From: Lineus longissimus
Lineage: Eukaryota > Nemertea > Pilidiophora > Heteronemertea > Lineidae
DNA length: 64,000 bases
Assembly (NCBI RefSeq): GCF_910592395.1
Contig: NC_088313.1
Coordinates: 3,290,501-3,354,500, forward strand
Reading direction: 5' to 3'
The number at the start of each line of letters is the position of its first letter. Position 1 is the first letter of the stretch. Made by a program: the position numbers and the translations under genes. The notes under the pieces are model-generated. The model saw only the letters and a list, made by a program, of their open reading frames with translations, did no database searches and was not told where the DNA came from. Shown piece after piece: positions 25,691 to 39,800 of this stretch.

Positions 25691-28600
25691 GTCGAGCGCT
25701 TAGTTAGCGATAAAGTACAAATTGCTGTGCTGTCGTCCATTCCTGTAGAATGAATTGACACGCCTAATCATATCAGTTATTGGGGTTTTCGTAAAAACCC
25801 TTTTAGATACAATTATACAGTTATACAGTTATGAATGTTGACCTTCGTACATCGTACTTCGTTGTTGGCACCGTGCTCAAGGGCTTTTAGAGGAAGGTAT
25901 TTAACATTTCAAACTGAAAAGTCTGTAATGCTGGGATTTTAATCACCGTCATCGCGTTGTCCCATCGAAACGAAATCAGGGATGCTCTTACAATGCGTAT
26001 CCTTGCACGTGAATCACCACGCCGGTGACAACGGTCACGTATTATACTCGACGGGCATCAACAATCGATTCGGAGTGTCTGTTTCCATCCAAGGATCAAT
26101 GAAGCATGCCGGACACTGTTAACATGTCTAGATGCATATCTCAGCCTTGTAGAGGAATGTTCGATTACAGATATTTTACAACAATGTCATTGTGAAGTAG
26201 ATAATCATATGCGGCAGGTATGTTGTTCAAGTCATCAATTCATATATTTATTTCTGTCTGCATCGTTAGTAGCCTGGGAAGAACATTGCGATTATGCTAT
26301 AGATATTAGTCCGCTTAGTTAGTTGATAGGACAATCACACAAAAGCCAGCACGTAATATGACAACATGACCATCGGGAAAAATTATTGTCGTCAGCTAAT
26401 TGTCTGTCCTAATTGAGCATGTTGAAATCAAACTTAGACCAGTACGAAATATTTTGCCGACTCGTTGTCTTACCTAATTAAGCACGTTGAACAGCATTGA
26501 CAATGCGCATATTTTGAGGCCCAACGATAAGAATTCCGGTGAATTTGAGTGAGGTAATCCTTATATTATATGTAATCCTTATATATCCACATATTACCTG
26601 TTTATAAGAAGACGAAGAAGAAGGAGAAGAATACGACTTGTTGTATCGGTAAGATTCCATCAGGGACCTGTGTATCCTTTCTGTCCTTTGATCTCGTCCA
26701 ATCCTTACGATGACCTCATGCCTACGAAACTGCGCTAAAGAAAACGATGTAACGTGATATCTTTCTAATACTACGACTCTAGTAACCTGAGACTGAAAAT
26801 CCATACTAAGCAACCGAAATACTATGATACTATAGTGTCTGTGAAGCAGCTTACACAGGTAGGATGGGTCCAGTTAAGAAGATGTCTTACTTATAAATTC
26901 AATACATGACAATAATGGTATAAAACCTGGAATCTATAAGAGCGCCTTGGTGAGTGACTCATCAGAGATAGGAGGCCAGAAGGTGTTATATTTGCCCCAA
27001 CCCCTTGCTTCTTCTCAGAGATCATTCACACCATTCTTATTGAATTACCCGCGAGTGAAACTATAACCAATTTCTTCGCCATTGGTCATCAATATAATTT
27101 GCCTTGGTTCATCGCTGTATTATGTCTAGTTCTTCTGATTTAAGGCACTGGTCTTCAATCTCATCAGAAGGATCAAGCTGGTCAAAACAGATTGGTGTAT
27201 TTTAGACGAAGGTAAGAAAAATTCAAATATTTCAAAACCACTCGTTCACTTTCAGGAAATGAATGCATGAGGGTTAGCTGTATCTTAACTTCTATGGCCT
27301 GTAATAGCACACTCTAAAATGATCTAGTTGTTAAGCTCAAAATAAAAAAAAGGTCTTGGCTGTGCGAACAACCCTAATCATCGTACCATTCGGTCACCCC
27401 TCAGTATCAACTGTTCAGCAACTCCAAATTCTCGAAAAGGATTTTCTTTATCCATGTTTATTCCAACGACGAACAACACGGACGACCCATCCCCCACCCC
27501 TCCTCCAAAAATGTCTCTGTTCCACTATATTCGAAAAGTAACAGAAGTGTACATGATTCGACGCCCATTGGCTTCTTTAACTGATCGACTCACTCTCAAG
27601 TAACTCCTCGGTGTTGGCTTGTCTCGCCGACGTCTGAATTCTTGCCCAGGGAGATTGAGCTGGTATAGCATCTACGATCGATTCTGACTGTTTGTTATGG
27701 TCGTATAATTTCCTTCTCGCTCATGGCGTCAAAGGCTGGCTTTGAGCATCTCGGAAACGATGGTCAGTGATGATGAAGCTGGCCGGAGGTTTGGCACAGA
27801 CACAGGATATAAGGGCTAAATTATCCGTTTGAACAGTCGTGCTGTGTCAATACTTAGAGCTGTTGGATTGGCTTTGGCAAAGCTAGGTTACTTGTGGTCA
27901 TGTCGTTCAAGGTCTATGCAGTATTGTTGGTTAAGGTTTTTAGATATACTATTCTTGGGTATAGGTCGTACTGTCATTGCATCTGGTTGATCTACCATAA
28001 AGATATTGTTAGAAGTTTTAGCCCAGAGGTCGGTAGGAATATTCTATGATTGACTTTATTAAGTGGTCACCACCACAGATTCATTCGCTGATCATGCCAT
28101 ACATTGTTGATGCCTCTGATGCCATTCTTTGTTGTCGCCATTGATTGTGTTGCCTCTGTAGTCAGGTCACAACTGAATTAAGAACATTTGTCAATTCCAA
28201 AGGTGTCATCAATATAGACATTTTACTGTATATTTTCCTCTGTTATCTTTTTAAATGTCCTGCCATACAAAGTTTTCCCCAAATATGTTGGCCTTCAGTG
28301 CAAGACAAATACTAGTATATTGTGCTTGGGTCCAAATTACTCATCTTCATTTAAAATATTATATCACTTTGATCCAGCTATAATTTGAAGGCTTCATCCT
28401 GTGTCGATGACCCATGGCATATAAGAATATTCTATTACTTAATTAACTTGGCGATCTATACCGATCATATGATTGTGCGAGGCTCTGGAACGTTCTGAAT
28501 ACTAGGCTAAAAATAGTTTTGATAATGTTCACCTGCGCTGGGATATTCATGAAACTATACAAAGTGCAATATATTGCCAATATATATGATTTTAATAAAA

Positions 28601-31600
28601 GATGAAAGGCAGAATTAAATTGATGTTATACTGAAATATCATATGTTGAATGAGGAATAACTTATCTTATAATCAAATGTTTCTACAGCTTCAAGTGGCT
28701 GCAATCATGGTTTTTGAGGATATTTTTAATAACCTTACAATATGTCAAATCAGGAAAACAAATCAGCTAGCAACTGTCAACAAATACGTTTTTTGGAAAA
28801 TGTACTGACTTGCCTGAAATTCGAAGTGATGTTGTATAAATAATTCATTTTGATACTTTTGATTATAGCTTTAAATAAGGTCATTAATCAAAACAATTCG
28901 TTGGGCATTATGTGCTGACCCTTCCTCTCGGGTACCTGTGAGAATGGGGAAGCTCTTGAAACATTGCCTAGCAGTCCCAGTGCTCTGAATTGGTCCTTGG
29001 AATAAATACCACTGACATTGTACATGCGTGCCTTTGGCTGAAATTCGATCAAATTTAATTTCTTTAATTGCCTTATCAAATACAATTATCATTTAACTTT
29101 TTGACAGCTTGACCTGAAATGTCAAGAGTCAGAGTGTTGTTCATATTGGATCAGTAGCAAGTGGAAATTGACGAGGTTGGGGTATTAGTGACATAGTTTA
29201 GATGATATATAAGAGGTTAACAATAAGGATAGAACATCGAATTGCGTTAGTTGTCAATTTTTATGAGGCTAGTGTTTACCTCATTGATACGTGCATAAGA
29301 TGCAACAGTTATGCTGGGTGATATTGGTCGATTCGCTTTTAGAGGCAGGATATGGCAAGACCTCTGGTCAAGGTCAGGTCAGGTGTCATGAACTCAAGAA
29401 GCAGTGTGGCTTGTGTGCTCAAGCGGTATAACCAGAAATTCAAAAAGACAAGTCTTTATGCTAGCCATAACTAATTCTCAGCCCGAACCTCTCCTTTCGG
29501 CAATGTGATGGGAGGTATTTTTAGTCGATGCAGCAAATTACATCACACAAAACATCATTTTGAAACATAACATAAATTGAAAACATAGGGCATCTGTAAT
29601 ACACAAAGTAATATCTTACATCTAGGTCTGTACGGTCAGTTCGTACAGTTAAAGCACCGATACAATCAAAGCCTCTTTGTGCATCACCGTGTACTGTCAG
29701 ATGTGTTCTACACCGTGTGGAGCTATAATTGTACTGGGGCTGTATAACTGTACCACGTGACTTTACTTTAGAAAATCTTGTCAAAGCCATATTCACCAAA
29801 TAAAATATGGTGTACACGCCAAATCAAATACAAAATTGATTTCATATCAAGCTGAATCTGTCGGCGGTTCGTCTCGTGTATATTCCCATGAGGGGCATCC
29901 CCGCGACCTTGAGATTCAATTTGTCATCGGACATTGTTAAGGCTACTTTCGGTGGCTTTGAAGTTCCCAAGGTTTCACTACGTGGACGAGAGGGATAAAT
30001 CTTAGGTATGTCTCTGGAGATTTGCTTCTGTTTTACCTTTAAGATTAGCAGTGGAGCCCTTTGTATGGAATTTAGTTGAAGGACGCGATTTTAAAGCGAC
30101 ACCTAGACTGGAATAGAGTCTGCTATCATGAATTACAACAGCGTCTTACATGTAGCTGCATATCACAGTATTTTTCAACATTTACAGTCCCCCAAGGGAA
30201 TATTTCTTCACCGTACAAACAATGTACACTACTATCATCCACAAAATACGTCATAATCATAAATTTTGCTTAAATTGCACTCTTGGCGCCATAACACATG
30301 ATATTAGAATTACTCCAGGAAAATGTAATTTGGCGGATGTAGCAACCTAACTTAGCCCACTGCACTGTTTACCAGCAATAGCGTTATCCCCCAGCTCGTG
30401 ACTCCATGCGCACATTAAGTGGCCAGACTCTGTCCCTGCTGGCACATCACACTAATTGAAATATCTCATTTATACCCTTCCAGCTTGCGAGGATAATTAT
30501 GATGCCCGCGATGATTTTTTGTAGCTTGTAATCAAGCTCCCTTGCCGTGTATAATTAAGCAGCATGACATCAAGTTAACCCCGAGTCAGAAAATAACGCC
30601 AAAGGTTGCCCGAATAATTGATACGTTTTGCGTCAATACCTAATATGCCATATCCCCTTAGTCATGCTTTGTTTTAGCGAGCCATTTGAAGGAAAAAGAG
30701 GACATTGCTTAAACAATGCTGGACATCATATTCTGACTGCAAATCGGCATAGTGGGACCATAGTTGAATGTGATTAACTTGGACATCCTGCAAAGATCGG
30801 AATGTCGCAATAGGATGCAATAATTATGATTACATGCAGATATAGATTAGTATCTTTAATCCATACTTGTTACTACATTGTAGTTAAGTATCACCATGAA
30901 GTATGGTATTACCACATGATGTTGGTGCCAAAAACGTTATCTTAATGAATACAAGAATGTGCCGAAATCTCCCAGCCAATCTACTACAGGACAGGACAGA
31001 AAAAGTGACCCATCCCCGGTCCTCCCTGTCAATCCATAACTGCCCAACAATATCATATTGATGATTTTCCCTTCAAATTTCTTGGCAGAAGTGCTTACAC
31101 ATTCCTCACCTTTATAAGGTGGCACAATGTAATTAAAACATGTAGTCCCACAAAAAAGAGTGGGAACCAGCCAAGGCAACGTTTTTTCAAAAACAAGTAT
31201 AATTTATTGCTCGCAGGTCCTCCATAAAAGTGGCAACCACAAAAAAATCAGTACGAATAAGCTATCAATACGAAAAAATAAGTATGCAGACTTGATTCCA
31301 AGAGAATCCACTCGAACTTTAGTGCAAATCCGCCATGACTGACATCAATAACTGCAACAACGACCATTATGATGTATTCTCAGTGAGAAGGACTCTGGTT
31401 AAGCAAGTAACATAAAATCAACATTGCTAAATAAAAATTTTTAATCAAAAGTTTAGCATTTCTAAGTTTATCAAAGTAAAAATGAGTTTGAACATTATTC
31501 GGAGAGTAAATTAAATATTCGATTCCCTGATATTAGTAAGGTGGCTAATATAGCGACATTATTATTTGCGTTGTTTGAACTCGTTTATTTGATTATTCTG

Positions 31601-32354
31601 ATATGTTAGTTATGCTTATTTTGATATCAAAGCACACGTTGCCATTGTGAAATTCAAATGACTTATTTATCGAAACCATTTGCCAAAGGTGAACTTTAAA
31701 AGTTGAACGTCGATTTACCGACATCAAATAATGCTGAGGTGTTTATCTTTCGATTCGATGATGCTTGAATCAACATTTATCAAATTTATCTGACAAATTA
31801 TTATCAATTATTTGGATTTATTCCTAAACTTTGTCAATATTCGCATTTGAAACTGCAAGAAGCATACATTCATGTATAAAGTATTGTTGCTAAGTCCGTA
31901 ATTTCCCGATACTTCGATCATGATAAACAAGACAGGTGAATTATATCAACAATAGTTTGTTACTAAATGTGAACATACTTTAGAACTGATAGAATCCTCA
32001 CAATAAATGTCGATTTTAATTTGATTTAGTGTTTTTTACTCGATATTAGGCCTTTGTTCCATTCAGTGTTCCATATTTTTTAAGTCTGAACCTACGGCAA
32101 TTATTTATTTTTAAAAATCTTTTTTCTTGGGAAGTGTTATGGACGTATCTCGCTCCAGGCCAGGTTAGCTGGGAAGCTAAAAACAATAATGATCTCGATG
32201 TTTCTACATGAAAAATATCTTTTTTAAGTACGGCATATAAAAATTCGCTTCGAGCCGGAGGAGATACCAGCTTTAATCAAGTTAATCTGTATGTTTTGTT
32301 CTAGTCCTTAGGTTCTATTTAATTTATTTATCTATTTATATTTATTTATATATT
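25691..32354. other. Long AT-rich intergenic stretch
   Basis: About 6.7 kb with no gene recognised. There is a small internal similarity around 26389-26420 and 26459-26490 (CCTAATTRAGCAYGTTGAA). A (TTTA)n low-complexity run lies at about 32317-32352. Open frames reach 111 codons (26478-26813, minus strand) but have no motif. Confidence 0.5.
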
Positions 32355-32440
32355 CTGTAAGGTTTATGGTTAAACTTCGCGATTTTATTTTCGAGAAATT
32401 CGCGAAAATAAAACGCTCGCGGATATTTGGTAGTTTTCGG
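32355..32440. repeat. TTCGCG-type foldback repeat
   Basis: The left arm CGCGATTTTATTTTCG (32378-32393) is inverted by CGCGAAAATAAAACGCTCGCG (32401-32421), so the segment folds back on itself across a 7-base spacer. It shares TTCGCGA/CGCGAAAATAAAA blocks with the fragments at 13285 and 19060, which suggests one dispersed family of small non-autonomous DNA elements. No clear target duplication was found. Confidence 0.45.
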
Positions 32441-33304
32441 TTTCATGTGACTTGCTTTCCCCAAGGACGAGGTTCGTGGAAGCATCTATCCAGCCTGTAG
32501 CGCAATATTCCTGCCATTAGTTAATTGACCTGGCAAGTTAGCCTCTGGCCAATGATTTGTTTTTATCATGTCGCTTTATGTCATGTAATGTTTTTAGATC
32601 CGACTAATATTTACCATGTGCACCTCGTAAGGTGTACATCACATTTAAAACGGCCACAAACATATTCCGAAATTTATTTTAGGAAAATACGATAATCTCA
32701 GAGCTTGGTAAAACCAGAAAAAAACGAATCGCAGCAGTCCTCATCCAGTGCAAGGTGCCATTTACAACGCTTGTAAGTGCTTTACTTTTCACAAATTACC
32801 AACCTACGAAGTTGGGTCATTGCACCTCATGTAATAGCATTTTCGACACGACAATAACTTTTTCTGCGAAGGTGTAAAACCTTTTTGCAGCTCGTTGCTA
32901 GGCCCTGCAGACTTGTAGATGGTATAAACTCGACTGTCACACCATTATGTGACACGTATAGTCGATTGTCTATTGCTAATGGATTCGCGTTAATGGCTTG
33001 CTAATGTAGCGACCAAAGGCTACGGAGGTCAGAAATGAATCGTTGCCCAGACAGTGAGGTTCGTGTTGATAAAAATGCAAGGATGATTGCTACGACGAGA
33101 TCAAGTATCCCGGCGTTGAATAACAAGTTGTCGTTAACTCATGAAGTCTAAAAAGTGCCGGAGGTGGTTGCTCTGGTGCATGCTGGGAAAAGGCACCGCC
33201 ATATTTAGAACGACCGTCGGCCATGACTTTATCAAACGCCCCCAAAAGTGATACACAACAAATCGCAGTGACATGCCACCGTATTCACTATATCAGTGAC
33301 ATTG
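32441..33304. other. Intergenic DNA, nothing recognised
   Basis: No gene, RNA or transposon supported. CpG and mixed-composition sequence precedes the 107-bp tandem array. Confidence 0.45.
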
Positions 33305-33625
33305 GAAGTAAAACATCGATATAAGTCTTTCCCCTTTTTGTATTCTCTTCTTCATCATCTATTGTTTTTTAATTTCCTGTTTGTCCTTTAGAAAATGATG
33401 AAATTGAATTTGAAGTAAAACATCGATATAAGTATTTCCCCTTTTTGTATTCTCTTCTTCATCATCTATTGTTTTTTAATTTCCTGTTTGTCCTTTAGAA
33501 AATGATGAAATTGAATTTGAAGTAAAACATCGATATAAGTCTTTCCCCTTTTTGTATTCTCTTCTTCATCATCTATTGTTTTTTAATTTCCTGTTTGTCC
33601 TTTAGAAAATGATGAAATTGAATTT
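33305..33625 (+). repeat. Tandem array: three 107-bp units
   Basis: Units start at 33305, 33412 and 33519, each beginning GAAGTAAAACATCGATATAAG and ending at AAATTGAATTT. The copies are almost identical; the second reads AAGTATTTCCCC where the others read AAGTCTTTCCCC. Exact 107-base spacing and near-identity show a recent tandem amplification, so the copy number may vary between individuals. The unit is pyrimidine-rich in its middle and has no coding capacity. Confidence 0.95.
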
Positions 33626-35904
33626 ACCTCTTGTATAAAGTTAATCATATGACTGCGAAAATATAATGATCCACTGTATTCTGATAGAAATTGAAACGAA
33701 ATGGCAGCTCCAGGCAACAAGTTAGATAAAATCCTTTCAGACATTTAAATCGTTAAAATCATTGTCAATAACCAGACAACCTCTTTGAATTAATGATAAC
33801 ATCCCCACAGGTCTACTTCACCTATCTATTAAAACCTACTTATTTCGATCAATTCCCACAATAATCTTTTTAAACTTTGACGCTCCAGAAACAAAGAATG
33901 TAAAACCTCAAGGGTTGGTTTAATGTCAACCACAACAAAACATGAATTTTCTTTGATTTAGTTTCACTCGTCCTTTTAATTAGTAGTACTGATATTCGAT
34001 GAGGTGTCAAATTTATCTGTCAAATTGCTCTAGAACAACACAATCAGATACATCATAATGCCCGCGGCGCTAAAATATTGTGTTTTGTACAACTCCCACC
34101 GCCTATTTCTGTCGGGCAAAACGATTAGCCTATCCATTTGAACTTGATATGATGTTCGTGCTTAGCATTTTGCATGATGTACTGAGTGACGACAGAAGCT
34201 TGCTTAGTTTTGGTTCTGAATAACTCACAATGTAACCAATCTCTGCCACAAGCAGCTGATAATCATACCTTTGGTAGTTTTTCATTACTTGTGATTAATA
34301 CGTACATGTATTAGTCATTTACGGTAGTTCCAAACTTAAGCTCCGGGATCTTGACTTTTGGCCAGTGACACCGTCATATCAAAACCTGCTTGGTTGCAGC
34401 AGTGCCGAAAATTCCTAGGCAATAATCAGAAATGGGTCTATGATTGACATTCATAGAAGAAGTAGATGATATTTTTTATGACACCTGGTAGCTTCACTGG
34501 TTTCCAATGGCAAATGATTGCCGCTGTATTACGTACATTATCGATGTACCAATTCAAAGCATGAACTCAGAACTTTCTCATCAATAAAAACGCTTGCGTA
34601 CATCTGTATAATATACTAGTACATGTACTATACAAGAACATGTTGTACATGTAAGCTTGACAAGTATCTCAAACCAATATTCTGTTGCTGGAGAGATGGT
34701 TTTTCTGTGTTTCGTAACAGAAACCGATGAAAATACCATTAGTAAGCATAGGGGGACATAGTCTCTCACTTTATGCATATATATGAGATTATCCTGACAT
34801 GTGTAATGTGACATGTACAAAATGTATTTCGGGACGTTTCTTGACTACTAGACATGTTCCATTTCCGTTTTTTGAGTACATACAAGTATCACAAATTTCA
34901 AGAGAAATAACTTCGAGATTTCTGAACCTAAGGCATGTGAAAAGCTCCTTAATAAAATGACTACTAACGGCAAATTATTCAATTCCCTCGCTTTTTTACA
35001 TCGATGCAAAAGGGAAAAATTACGGCCAATGCCGAAATGTCGTGCTTTTGAGACTTGGAGCCAATACGATAAGATACGATGCGATACCCATGTGATACAT
35101 TTTAGAATTTATGACTATATCTACAATACCTTTCGGCTTTACAAGAGGTTTTCTTTTTGCATCAATTTCTAAATATTGACAACTTTAAATAAATTTAATA
35201 TGCTTTGAAACTGATTTCAAAAGGAATTTGCCCGTTTTTATCTTTTGAATTCTGAAAAAGAATCCCATCCTTTGTATTCACTCCTGATCCATTCATGCAA
35301 CATATTGCGATATGAATTATTTCTTCAAGAATCGATTTATAAGTTCACACTATACACAACCTTTATACGATAACAGAAAAGTGGTGCTTTGGAAGATAAT
35401 CTGCGTCTATTTCATCGACAGAATGCACAGATACTGAGAACGCAGCCTCAGGCACTCAGTGGAGCTGTAATCAATTATATAAACATAGTTGAAACTACTG
35501 GAATCCATGAATTCATGAATGTATTCAGATCGATTGAGGGTGTATCGAATGACAGCTTACCTCACAGTCTATGTCAAAATACAATAAAGCAACCAAATAT
35601 TAACTAATTTCATCTCACTCCAGACCTCCTCCCTCCCCCTAAAAGACGAAAACGTGGTATTCTTGGCATCGGGAAACCATTTCGTCCTTTCTGGCTGTAA
35701 GATGGTACCGTGTTAGATGCGCAGTGGTTTCCACACCTGCAGTTAGATCAAGCGCGTACATGTACCATGCGAATGAACAGGTGAGATCAGCCCTTTGGCC
35801 TCTTCTCTTTGGTATGAATGGCGTCCTCGTCGAAAGTAACCACTGACACTAAGATTGATTTTTATGTAGCTAGGTGTAGGCAGAGGCAATTCTCTTCTAC
35901 CGTT
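33626..35904. other. Intergenic DNA, nothing recognised
   Basis: About 2.3 kb without a recognisable gene. A TAGTACATGTACTA palindrome occurs near 34615-34630, and several ACATGTA words cluster at 34305-34660. An open frame at 35389-35607 has no recognisable motif. Confidence 0.5.
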
Positions 35905-35913
35905 GTTAAAGTA
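35905..35913. repeat. Target-site duplication, left (GTTAAAGTA)
   Basis: The nine bases GTTAAAGTA directly abut the left terminus of the 943-bp transposon and are repeated exactly at 36857-36865 after its right terminus. Confidence 0.9.
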
Positions 35914-36856
35914 CAAGGAGGATACCGCGGTGACGTCACGGCTTTTCCAAGATGGCGCTGCATATTGTAAACAAACTCGATCCACGGCCAAGGGAAAATC
36001 AAGTCATCAAAAAAGTTAGATTTTTCGCATCAAGTCAGAGTTATTAGTACTTTTCTGCTATGATATAAGTCTTCAGACAATAAGCTATCATTTGAATAAT
36101 GAAAAGTGCTGTTTTGATGGGGAAAAATAGGGTTTTTTAAACCAAATAGCCGGCACCGATCTTCCAAAATTAGCGATGGTTTCAAAACAGTCTCCCAGAT
36201 ATGGGGCAATCTCTTCATTATCATAATGGGATTTGGAGGCATGTTTACAGATTTTACAAGTTCGAGACCTGTAATACCTAAAACTCGCATAGATCCCCAT
36301 AGATCCCCTCTATTTGTCGAGTTAGCGCCCCTGTAAGATCATGCATTTTCGGACACTAGAACGAAATCTTCCTGCGGATATCGCGGTTTTGGTGATGATT
36401 TAAGGAGAAATTGACTGTTCTTAGAGTTGTATGGGACAGAAATGAGTTCATACTTCATGAATACATGAATATATTATGATATGGGCGGGCTTCTAAGTCA
36501 AAACAATAACAAACTCAACTGCATCTCTACTGTATATTGCGTAGTGCATTGCCTAGTGTATTTCGTAGTGTATTTTAGCGGAGACATTATTTCCGCACTT
36601 TGGCCACGCCAAACGTCTTTTTTATTCGTGGAAGTTAATCTGCTCTGTAAATTTTATTTTACACAGGAAGAATCCATACTAGGTATTGCAATATTTCATG
36701 TCTATTGGTGTTTTTGTGTACAGGAGCGCACCAGACAGCGAGACGTGGAGATGTGTTCAGTGCTGGTGCTGTCAGTAGACTGAATTTGATTGGCCATAGC
36801 GATCACTAATATGGGTCGGGATCACGTGATGTGACGTCACCGCGGTATCCTCCTTG
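35914..36856. mobile_element. Complete 943-bp non-autonomous DNA transposon
   Basis: Perfect 26-bp terminal inverted repeats, starting CAAGGAGGATACCGCGGTGA, lie at 35914-35939 and 36831-36856. They are flanked by an exact 9-bp target duplication. Each terminus contains the CRE palindrome GTGACGTCAC, and the right subterminus adds ATCACGTGAT (36821-36830). The left subterminus has CCAAGATGGCGC, similar to a YY1 site. The inside holds only short open frames (a 100-codon one at 36481-36783 has no transposase motif), so it depends on a helper element. A 9-bp duplication is usual for Mutator-like elements and possible for Merlin; the superfamily is inferred. Perfect termini suggest a fairly recent insertion. 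Confidence 0.9.
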
Positions 36857-36865
36857 GTTAAAGTA
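36857..36865. repeat. Target-site duplication, right (GTTAAAGTA)
   Basis: Exact copy of the nine bases at 35905-35913, marking the insertion site of the 943-bp element. Confidence 0.9.
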
Positions 36866-39800
36866 GGCGCATGAGGACAGTTTGGTGATACTTAGTTGAG
36901 GCTATTTTCATTCCTTTTTACTATGGTGGGAAAGGTCATTTCGCAAATATATCGAAATGCCCTTTTTTATATGAAGATTATGTACCATATTTTGCCGTGC
37001 TTGAGAGTGGATGAGGATTCTGGCGAAGTTTGTCATTCTTTTTATGTATGCTTATCATTTGTAACGAAAGAAATACAATGCTAACTGCTTCTTTTATAAT
37101 TGGTTCAATCTGAATGACGGCTTTGTTGGATGCGTCCTGCGCTATATATAGAACAGGCTTACACTTGCCCTCCTGACAATCAAATCCAGTGCCTATTCAC
37201 ATTTTATTCAACATACTCCACTTAATCAGAGCACGTGACTTGCTAAACGACGTCCTCTCATAGTTCTACAATACCTTGGATATATCAAATTATTTCAAAA
37301 AGGAAATCCATCAGTCTCGTTCTGAGTGCAGATCTAACTCAACCAAGACACTCGGGGCTATGTTGAATATATGATTATTTAACTGCTCAGAAAGCATTTT
37401 AGAATTATATTGAACAGTCAGCATCTCCACACAGACCCTCTGCCTAGGGTTCAATTCCTTGATGCCAAATTGCAGTCGGGTAATTTCGTATCTTGACTTG
37501 TGAATCACGCGCGCACACCTCCCTACGGCAAGACACCTCCAAGGCTGTCAGACACCGGTGTATCACCATCAGGGATGATGAATGGTGACGCCATTCTCTT
37601 GATGATTCGTACTAATTGCCTCAACAGAAGGAAAATGAAAGTTCCCTCTCTAATAATGAATGATGCTGCAAAATTATCAACTTAAATGACTGTGAGAACC
37701 GAATGGCACTCTAGCAGAGTATTGATTAAATTGGACTGACGGACGTGAAGGAGTGATTGAAGCTTTCCTCTGCCAAGATGAAGCGAACAACCACATGGCG
37801 TGTTCATACTTGCAGTATTTAATGATACTAGTATTCTTGGCGATCAAGCGCATTTCTATGTATAGCTAAGTCTTCCATGTCTGCTATTTAATACAGTACG
37901 CCAGTCCGACACTTTAGTAAAATAGTAACAAAGTGAATTCCACCAAAATTGCGTTACTTAATTCTATTTGTCAAGAAATGTGTGAAAGAATTCTCAACAA
38001 ACACGAAACTTTGTTATATCTGAATAGCTAGTGAAAAGTGCTCGCAAATGTTTGAAAAAGCCACTCATCCCTCCTTTGCCAATCGGTTCAAATGCGGACA
38101 GGTATTTTTCTGTTAAGTCATCGAACGTATACTGAGTAACAGAACTTTTTGAGATAACTGCTTTGCATGACTAACAAAGCTTTGCTGGCGAAAAGTAGAC
38201 GTTTAACAGTTTATTGGAAGAACAGAGTGTTTTAATTTAGCTATGCCGGATTCGATTGATCACTTAACACGTCTAATTTCCGCTGACTTGAGTTAAAAGC
38301 TTTTCTATTTCTGAATGTTTGGCAATACTCGAAACACAAATGTTTCGAAATCTTTAACAATATTCGATTGAAAAGTCCGTCAATGTGCCCAATAAAATGT
38401 TGTTCTTTTAGCTAAATTGTCCAATTTGATGTGTGTACAGTCTTCGCTCATTTATTGACATTTCGAGAAGCAGAATTAGACCTAAAATGTAACCTCTCAG
38501 TTGGCTCATTTCCGCCAATTGACCAAACCAGAGAAACAGAATATTTGCCACAATCCAGCGGATCTAACTCAATCGTGTGCTTTCGGAAATCCTTAAACCG
38601 CCGAATTCAAATGTGTTGGGAATTGTGTGCAAAGGTATAAGTGATGTTGTTTGTACCTGTCAAATATTCATAGTATAGTACATTCAACATGAGTTTGGCG
38701 TTGAAATCATGCACCTTTTGCAATATTTAGCACACGTTTATATTGATCATGATACTTCTTATAAAGTTCAACGCCTTTGTAGTTTCATCTTAATTCATCA
38801 CACAAACAAACCGCTTGGGGCAACCTTCGACCACTGTGTCTGGCATTGCAAAAGACTCACACAAATCTTAGCCACGTATCTTTTGAAAAAAACCGTCCTT
38901 TTATAAAGAAATCAATATTATCATCTTTGGCATTTCACTTTCCAAAATCGATGCTAAACAAAGCTATCTCTTGTTCAGGTGAATGAATTAAAGGCTACTC
39001 ACGTTAGTAAATCGCGCGTATGCTGATTCTAAATTGACCGATTTTAACATAATTTCATGAAACAAAGGCACGGAAGAACCTCCTTTGCCTAATAATACCT
39101 AAATTAGAGACCACAAAACGCACTCAAAGGATTCTGTTCTTTCATGAAATTGTCTGCAGCCTAACAAGTGACTCATTATTTTTCTATATTCGCCGCCGCA
39201 TGTGGGTTTTCGAGTTCAAAATGACAAGATGTTTAATTATATGCAATTATGTCTTTCTAAAAGTTAATTTTAGATTACATTGTACACGAGTACGGTCTCT
39301 ACATTCAATGTTCTTACGCATGATGACAGTGTAAATGGCATGGATACTGCCATTCAAATTATACTTCAGCTGAAACTTTTTTTTCGCGATTTCTCTGAAC
39401 CCTACATTGGGTTTCCTACTATGTCTATTGCTAAATCTAATATCGGGTCGGCAAAACATTCATCGTTCTTTACGGGTTGACCAAAGGTTCCACCATTTTG
39501 GCTAGAGCTTGAATTCTTAAAGTAAGTAGAAATCTTTCAAAATGCTGTCCCGCATCCCCATTTAAAACATTGGAAAATGAAGAACAGACTCCCACCTTTG
39601 AATTTGGCTTTCACTTCGCTTTGAGAGAGGTCTATTTGCTTTAGGATTTCAAGTACTACATACATGTAGCCCAAATGGTGGTGCCAATCGTCAACCCATA
39701 ATCTCAAATATTTCTCGTACAATGCTCTGAAACACGCTGAACATTTAAACACACGCCAACTTGAATGTTTTTTCCGTTGAATATGCAAATTGCATTGGCT

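Noticed and set aside
33305-33625. CRISPR-like array
   Set aside because: The units are contiguous near-identical 107-bp copies with no alternating unique spacers, and the genome is animal.
36481-36783. Transposase gene inside the 943-bp element
   Set aside because: The 100-codon frame shows no DDE/D motif arrangement or zinc finger and is too short for a transposase.
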